From: Blastococcus sp. TF02A-26
Lineage (GTDB): Bacteria; Actinomycetota; Actinomycetes; Mycobacteriales; Geodermatophilaceae
DNA: 64,000 nt
NCBI RefSeq assembly: GCF_003319125.1
Contig: NZ_QOHG01000017.1
Span: forward strand, 1-64,000
Direction: 5' to 3'
Translations under genes and position numbers: made by a program
Notes under the pieces: generated by a model
What the model saw: only the letters and a program-made list of their open reading frames with translations
What the model was told of the DNA's origin: nothing
Database searches by the model: none
In this document: piece after piece, positions 60,145-64,000 of the stretch
How positions within the stretch are numbered: the first letter of the stretch is position 1
Layout of the letters: each line of letters starts with the position of its first letter

Positions 60145-61023
60145 TCAGCCGACCACCACCGACCCGATCTGGGCCACCACATCCGCCGGCCGGCCCAGGA
60201 CGTCGGCGGAGGAGTAGCGCAGCACGGTCCAGTCGGTCAGGACGATGCCGTTCTGCCGGCGGAGGTCCCGGACGAAGACATCGCGCTCGCGGTGCACCTC
60301 GCCGTCGAACTCGACGACGACGCGGTGCTCGGGCCAGGCCATGTCCACCTCTGCCAGCAGCCGTCCAGCGCCGTCGACGATGCGGTACTGCAGCACCGGC
60401 GCGGGCAGTCCGGCCTCGTGCAGCAGCCACCTCAGCACCGACTCCATGGGCGAGCCCGCACGCCGGTCGCCGAGGGGCAGCACGTCCCGCGCCCGCTTCG
60501 CGCCCCGCCCGTGGGGACGCCGGTCCAGCGCCGCGGCGAGCTCCTCGGCGGAGCAGAACCGCCGCAGGACCTGATCGGTCACGGCGAGGAGGGGCGGCGG
60601 CTCGAGCACCGCGGCCAGGTCGCGCCAGGTGCGCGCCGGCGTCGTGACCGGCAGGCCCCTGGTCTCCGTGAGGTCCGCGGGGACGTGCGCCGTCCGGTGG
60701 ATGCAACGGTCCCGCCGGCCACGCACGGCGCTCCCCGGGCCGACGGTGAGGTGCACGCGTGCATCCCGAGGCTGGAGCGGGATCTCGAGTCCCCAGAGCT
60801 CAGCCGCGGTCCGGTGGCTCGCGACCGCGTCGCCCGGTGCGGTCAAGAGGACGGCGGCGACCCGGGCGTCGACGTCGTCCGCCAACGCCCGGGGCAGGTA
60901 GGTGTCACGGGACAGCCGGCGCAGTCCCGGGTGGCGGAGCGCTCGCTCCCCGAACCCCTCGGCGAGGACGGCGGAGCGGGTCGTGGGTCCGTGGATGCGG
61001 AGGCGCGGCGGGCGGCTGGGCAC
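60145..61023 (-). CDS. DUF559-like protein with PD-(D/E)XK-type C-terminus, flanked by palindromes
   Basis: This 292-residue protein has a helical N-terminus (RHPGLRRLSRDTYLPRALAD), a middle region with SHRTAAELWGLEIPLQ and VTTPARTWRDLAAVL, and a C-terminal nuclease-like domain (AGSPMESVLRWLLHEAGLP, LLAEVDMAWPEHRVVVEFDG, EVHRERDVFVRDLRRQNGI). Asp in EVDMAW and Glu in VVEFDGE match PD-(D/E)XK acidic positions. It is distantly like 7521-8513. It is bracketed by two 63-bp palindromic elements with nothing else between them. The function is unknown. Confidence 0.72.
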   Translation of the reverse strand: MPSRPPRLRIHGPTTRSAVLAEGFGERALRHPGLRRLSRDTYLPRALADDVDARVAAVLLTAPGDAVASHRTAAELWGLEIPLQPRDARVHLTVGPGSAVRGRRDRCIHRTAHVPADLTETRGLPVTTPARTWRDLAAVLEPPPLLAVTDQVLRRFCSAEELAAALDRRPHGRGAKRARDVLPLGDRRAGSPMESVLRWLLHEAGLPAPVLQYRIVDGAGRLLAEVDMAWPEHRVVVEFDGEVHRERDVFVRDLRRQNGIVLTDWTVLRYSSADVLGRPADVVAQIGSVVVG

Positions 61024-61076
61024 CGCGACAGGGTGCCGGGAGGGGTTGATCCGCCGCTGCCGCCGTCCACAGCCCT

Positions 61077-61139
61077 CGACGAGATCTGCACAGTGGGCGG
61101 CATCAGCGCCTGATGCCGACGAGTGTGCAGATCTCGTCG
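61077..61139. repeat. 63-bp palindromic element, copy 2
   Basis: The same element as at 60077-60139, with identical 16-bp arms. Its inner hairpin is longer (GGCATCAG-CGC-CTGATGCC, 8 pairs against 6), so this may be the less mutated copy. It lies between the DUF559-like start and the 3' end of the amidase gene. Confidence 0.9.
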
Positions 61140-61158
61140 AGGGGAGGGCCGGGTTCCG

Positions 61159-62277
61159 TCAGAGGAAGATGTCGCGGCGGATGCCGCAGTGGGCGCCCAG
61201 CGTGCCGTCGACGACCTGGGTGATCCCCATGTCCATCGCCACCGAGCACAGCGAGTACGCGTCGTCCGCGGAGAGCCCGACCCGCCACCGCAGCAGCGTG
61301 ATCATCTCCTCGACGGCCATCCGCGCGGCCTCGTCGAGGTCGGCACCGAAGCCGTGGGTGTACCAGTGGGTGTCGGTCTCCAGCATCGGGGCGCGCAGCT
61401 CCAGGTCGTCGACGGCGGCCAGCCGGACGGTCGCGTTCGCCGACGCCTCGATGGCGGTGCCGCAGATCTCGCCGTCGCCCTGCGCGAAGTGCGGGTCCCC
61501 CCAGTAGACGCCGGCCCCCTCCCGGAACACCGGGTAGAAGACGGTGGCCCCCGGTCCGAAGCGCCAGTTGTCCACGTTCCCGCCGAAGACCCCCGGCGGG
61601 ATGCTGGAGAGGACGTCGTCGCCGCCGGGCAGCACGCCCATCAGGCCGAAGTGCGGGCGGACCGGCACCCGGACCGGGCGGCTGAACGGCTCCTCGACCC
61701 GCGCCGAGGCCGGTGTCCGCCACCCCGGGACGTCGTAGAGGGGGCGCGAGGTGAAGTCGTAGGCGAACAGCGGCTGCGCGACGGTCGGGAAGTCGGTGGC
61801 CGGGGTGCCGTCGGAGTGGTCGAGCTCGTAGACGGTGATCCGCTCCTTGCCGTACGTGTCGTACAGCAGTCCCCAGTTGGCGGCGCAGTTCGAGCCGTAG
61901 GGCACCCGCGGCGCCATGGTCTCGATGCGGACGGCGACGGCTCCTCCCGGACGCGCACCGGCGACGGCCACCGGCCCGGTGAGCACGTGCACCCCCGGAC
62001 CCCGCTCGCTCTCCGGGATCGCCGCCCAGATGGCGTCGAGACCGGCGTCGATCATCAGCTCGGGGGCGTCCCCGGCGTGGTGGCTCACCGCCTCGACGGC
62101 CAGCGCCGCGCCCGACGGCACCTCGAGGACGGGCTCGGCGGCGGGGTCGATCGCCCCCCAGCGCACGGTGCCGGGTGTCGCCGGGAGGGTGCGCTGCGAG
62201 GGCGCCGGGGCGGCGAAGGTGCGCTCGGCCTGGGGGGAGAGCGCCAGGAGGGAGGTGGCGGTCGTCATGCTGGCCAT
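61159..62277 (-). CDS. Acetamidase/formamidase family protein
   Basis: This 372-residue enzyme belongs to the FmdA/AmdA acetamidase-formamidase family, which hydrolyses short amides to ammonia and an acid. Family segments are HVLTGPVAVAGARPGGAVAV, PYGSNCAANWGLLYD, RPHFGLMGVLPGG, IPPGVFGGNVDNWRF and GVYWGDPHFAQGDGEICGTA. It could release ammonia from formamide or a similar amide made by the island's amidohydrolases; that is inference. ATG 62277 is used, and ATG 62268 is possible. Neither has a ribosome site. GTATCGCAT at 62324-62332, an 8-of-9 match to the iclR half-site, lies upstream. Confidence 0.85.
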   Translation of the reverse strand: MASMTTATSLLALSPQAERTFAAPAPSQRTLPATPGTVRWGAIDPAAEPVLEVPSGAALAVEAVSHHAGDAPELMIDAGLDAIWAAIPESERGPGVHVLTGPVAVAGARPGGAVAVRIETMAPRVPYGSNCAANWGLLYDTYGKERITVYELDHSDGTPATDFPTVAQPLFAYDFTSRPLYDVPGWRTPASARVEEPFSRPVRVPVRPHFGLMGVLPGGDDVLSSIPPGVFGGNVDNWRFGPGATVFYPVFREGAGVYWGDPHFAQGDGEICGTAIEASANATVRLAAVDDLELRAPMLETDTHWYTHGFGADLDEAARMAVEEMITLLRWRVGLSADDAYSLCSVAMDMGITQVVDGTLGAHCGIRRDIFL

Positions 62278-62406
62278 CGCACCGCCGCCGCGTTTCGCCG
62301 CCGTTTCCCCCGGGTGACATGTCGTATCGCATGGCGGGACGTCATATGCACGGTGCGGGACAGCGGTGACGCTGCGTCCGCTCCTGCGCCATGCGCCATA
62401 CTGTTG

Positions 62407-62428
62407 TGGAACCGATAACCATTCTCGG
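62407..62428 (+). promoter_or_regulatory. Zur-like operator before the zinc-uptake operon
   Basis: The segment GGAACCGATAACCATTCTCG resembles the actinobacterial Zur box core GATAATCATTTTC (11 of 13 by eye). It lies just upstream of a zinc-binding lipoprotein gene and overlaps the region after a -10-like TACTGT (62399-62404). Confidence 0.65.
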
Positions 62429-62435
62429 GAGAACC

Positions 62436-63368
62436 GTGCCGCACCGCCTCCGCACCACCGCCGCCCTCGCGGTCCTCGCCGGCACGGCCGCCCTGGCCGG
62501 CTGCTCGGACGCGGACGGCGGACCGGTCACGGAGGCCGGCGACCCGGCGAACTGCCCCGGCGAGGTGGTCGACGTCGTGGTCTCGGTGGCCCAGTGGGGC
62601 GCCGTCGTCGACCAGCTCGGGGGCGACTGCGCGAACGTCACCACCGTGCTCGGCTCCGGCGCGAGCGACCCGCACGACCACGAGGCGAGCACGGGCGACA
62701 TCGCCGCGTTCGAGGACGCGGACCTGGTCGTCTACAACGGCGCCGGCTACGACGGGTGGGCCGCCGACGCCACCGACGGCGTCTCCCCCCGGCCCGTCGT
62801 GCTCGAGGTCGCCGAGGTGGCCGGCGCCGCGACCGGGGACGACCCGCACCTCTGGTACGAGCCCGAGGTGCTCCCCCGGTTCGCCGACGCGGTGACCCGG
62901 GAGCTGACCGAGCTCTCCCCCGACGCCGCCCCCTACCTCCAGCAGCAGCGCCAGCTGTTCACCACCGAGCTCCAGTCCTACGTCGCGGCACTGGCCCGGC
63001 TGCGCGAGCTGGCTCCCGGCCGCACGTACGCCGCGACCGAGCCGGTCTTCGACCGCACCGCCCGCGCGGTCGGCCTCGCCGACGCCACCCCGGCCGGCTA
63101 CCGCGACGCCGTCGGCAACGAGGGAGAGCCGGCACCGGGGGACCTCGCGGAGTTCGTCACCGCTCTCGCCGACGGCGGCATCGACGTCCTCGTCTACAAC
63201 ACCCAGACCGCCGGCAGCCTCCCCGAGCAGCTGCGCACGGCGGCGGAGGACTCCGGCGTCCCGGTCGTCGAGGTCACGGAATCGGCGCCGGACGACGACG
63301 GTTCCTTCGTCGAGTGGCAGGTGGACCAGCTGGAGCGACTCTCCGACGCGCTCACGGAGAACCCGTGA
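62436..63368 (+). CDS. Zinc ABC transporter substrate-binding lipoprotein (ZnuA/AztC-like)
   Basis: This 310-residue lipoprotein has a signal peptide ending in the lipobox LAGC. The cluster A-1 fold has VVVSVAQWGAVVDQLGGDCA near the N-terminus, a possible zinc-binding DPHDHEASTGDIAAFEDADL, then GDDPHLWYEPEVLPRFADAV and the C-terminal IDVLVYNTQTAGSLPEQLRT. The His residues fit zinc rather than manganese. The GTG at 62436 follows GGGAGA. The Zur-like box upstream suggests zinc repression. Its stop overlaps the ATPase start by 4 bp. Confidence 0.88.
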   Translation: MPHRLRTTAALAVLAGTAALAGCSDADGGPVTEAGDPANCPGEVVDVVVSVAQWGAVVDQLGGDCANVTTVLGSGASDPHDHEASTGDIAAFEDADLVVYNGAGYDGWAADATDGVSPRPVVLEVAEVAGAATGDDPHLWYEPEVLPRFADAVTRELTELSPDAAPYLQQQRQLFTTELQSYVAALARLRELAPGRTYAATEPVFDRTARAVGLADATPAGYRDAVGNEGEPAPGDLAEFVTALADGGIDVLVYNTQTAGSLPEQLRTAAEDSGVPVVEVTESAPDDDGSFVEWQVDQLERLSDALTENP

Positions 63369-64000
63369 GCCCGACGCCGACCCCGGCGCTCGTCCTCGAC
63401 GACGTGAGCGTCGTCCGGGCGGGACGGACCGTCTGGTCACAGGGGACGCTCGCCGTCCCCGCCGGTGCGGTCGTGGGCGTGATCGGCCCCAACGGCGCCG
63501 GGAAGACGACGCTGTTCCAGGTGGCCCTCGGCCTGCTGCCCGTCGCGGCCGGCCGGGTCGAGGTGCTCGGCGCGCAGCCGCGCCGCGGGGACCGGCGGAT
63601 CGGCTACGTGCCGCAGAACTACACCGCCGCGCTGGGCGACGCGATCCGGTGCCGTGACCTCGTCACGCTGGGGCTCACCGGGCACCGCTTCGGGCTGCGC
63701 CGCACCAGCGACGCCGACCGCGCCCGCGTCGACGAGGCGCTGCGCCGCGTGGGCGCGCTCGAGTACGCCGACCGCCGCATGTCGCAGCTGTCCGGCGGCC
63801 AGCAGCAGCGGGTGGCCATCGCCCAGGCGATCGTCGACGACGCCGAGCTGCTCCTGCTCGACGAGCCGCTGGCCAACCTCGACCTGCGCAACCAGCAGGA
63901 GATCGTCACCCTCCTCGGCGAGCTCCGCCGGGAACGCAGCGTGACGATCATGGTGGTCGCCCACGACCTGAACCCGCTCCTGCCGGTGCTCACCGACGCC
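63365..64000 (+). CDS. Zinc ABC transporter ATP-binding protein (ZnuC-like), truncated by window end
   Basis: At least 212 residues of an ABC ATPase are present. It has Walker A GVIGPNGAGKTTLFQVALG, a Q-loop (GYVPQNYTA), the signature QLSGGQQQRVAIAQAI, Walker B LLLLDEPLANLDLRNQ and the switch His in MVVAHDLNPL. The GTG overlaps the binding-protein stop (GTGA). The frame is still open at base 64000. The membrane subunit gene presumably follows outside the window. Confidence 0.9.
   Translation, partial: MSPTPTPALVLDDVSVVRAGRTVWSQGTLAVPAGAVVGVIGPNGAGKTTLFQVALGLLPVAAGRVEVLGAQPRRGDRRIGYVPQNYTAALGDAIRCRDLVTLGLTGHRFGLRRTSDADRARVDEALRRVGALEYADRRMSQLSGGQQQRVAIAQAIVDDAELLLLDEPLANLDLRNQQEIVTLLGELRRERSVTIMVVAHDLNPLLPVLTDA

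Noticed and set aside
31826-62277. Integrative element or plasmid origin for the island
   Set aside because: I find no integrase, transposase, tRNA-end duplication or clear shift in composition at its borders. The tRNA at 21756 is 10 kb away and has no repeat.

Overview
The window is very GC-rich, uses many GTG starts, packs genes with 4-bp ATGA/GTGA overlaps, and carries an actinobacterial dnaK-grpE-dnaJ-hspR heat-shock operon with a HAIR-like operator. Together with the DUF3140 and DUF6328 proteins and the bifunctional-type dCTP deaminase, this points to an actinobacterium. A Geodermatophilaceae-like genus (Blastococcus, Geodermatophilus, Modestobacter) is my inference and is not proven here. 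I see no phage, integrase or insertion-sequence gene and no CRISPR array.

Region 1 (1-31.8 kb) is mostly housekeeping, stress and signalling. In order it holds a MarR-controlled DHA2 exporter; the dnaK operon ending in an overlapping second MarR gene; a DUF559/AbiEi-like protein; a membrane Fe-S oxidoreductase; a DUF389 membrane protein; a CynX/NimT-type exporter; dCTP deaminase; a large secreted subtilase with Gly/Thr/Pro-rich linkers; a split Aer-like pair (PAS protein plus soluble chemoreceptor); a hybrid histidine kinase; tRNA-Gly(CCC); two methyltransferases; a UspA-like gene with a DevR-like box next to a DevS-like kinase and a NarL regulator; a type III polyketide synthase with a methyltransferase; small proteins; a TauD-like dioxygenase behind a 28-codon leader ORF; and ribokinase.

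Region 2 (31.8-62.3 kb) is a catabolic island of about 30 kb. An IclR gene (36514-37299) lies beside a perfect palindrome of the form ATGCGAGAC-N3-GTCTCGCAT. Full or half copies of that motif lie before most transcription units of the island. The units are: a Rieske oxygenase operon with a Dabb/extradiol dioxygenase fusion; a fumarylacetoacetase-family/amidohydrolase/HpcH aldolase/cupin operon; an aldo/keto reductase; a possible 13-gene operon built around a BMP-type ABC importer, with two amidohydrolases, two VOC proteins, two quinone-reductase-like dehydrogenases, an O-methyltransferase, a SnoaL protein and a flavin reductase; and a divergent alcohol dehydrogenase / aldehyde dehydrogenase + self-sufficient cytochrome P450 pair. 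The set reads as import, oxidation, ring cleavage, hydrolysis and retro-aldol processing of an aromatic or N-heterocyclic compound. The substrate cannot be named from sequence. An acetamidase/formamidase-like gene closes the island.

Between the P450 and the amidase, two 63-bp palindromic elements exactly 1000 bp apart bracket a second DUF559-like gene. Region 3 (62.4-64 kb) starts a zinc-uptake ABC operon behind a Zur-like box and runs off the window end.
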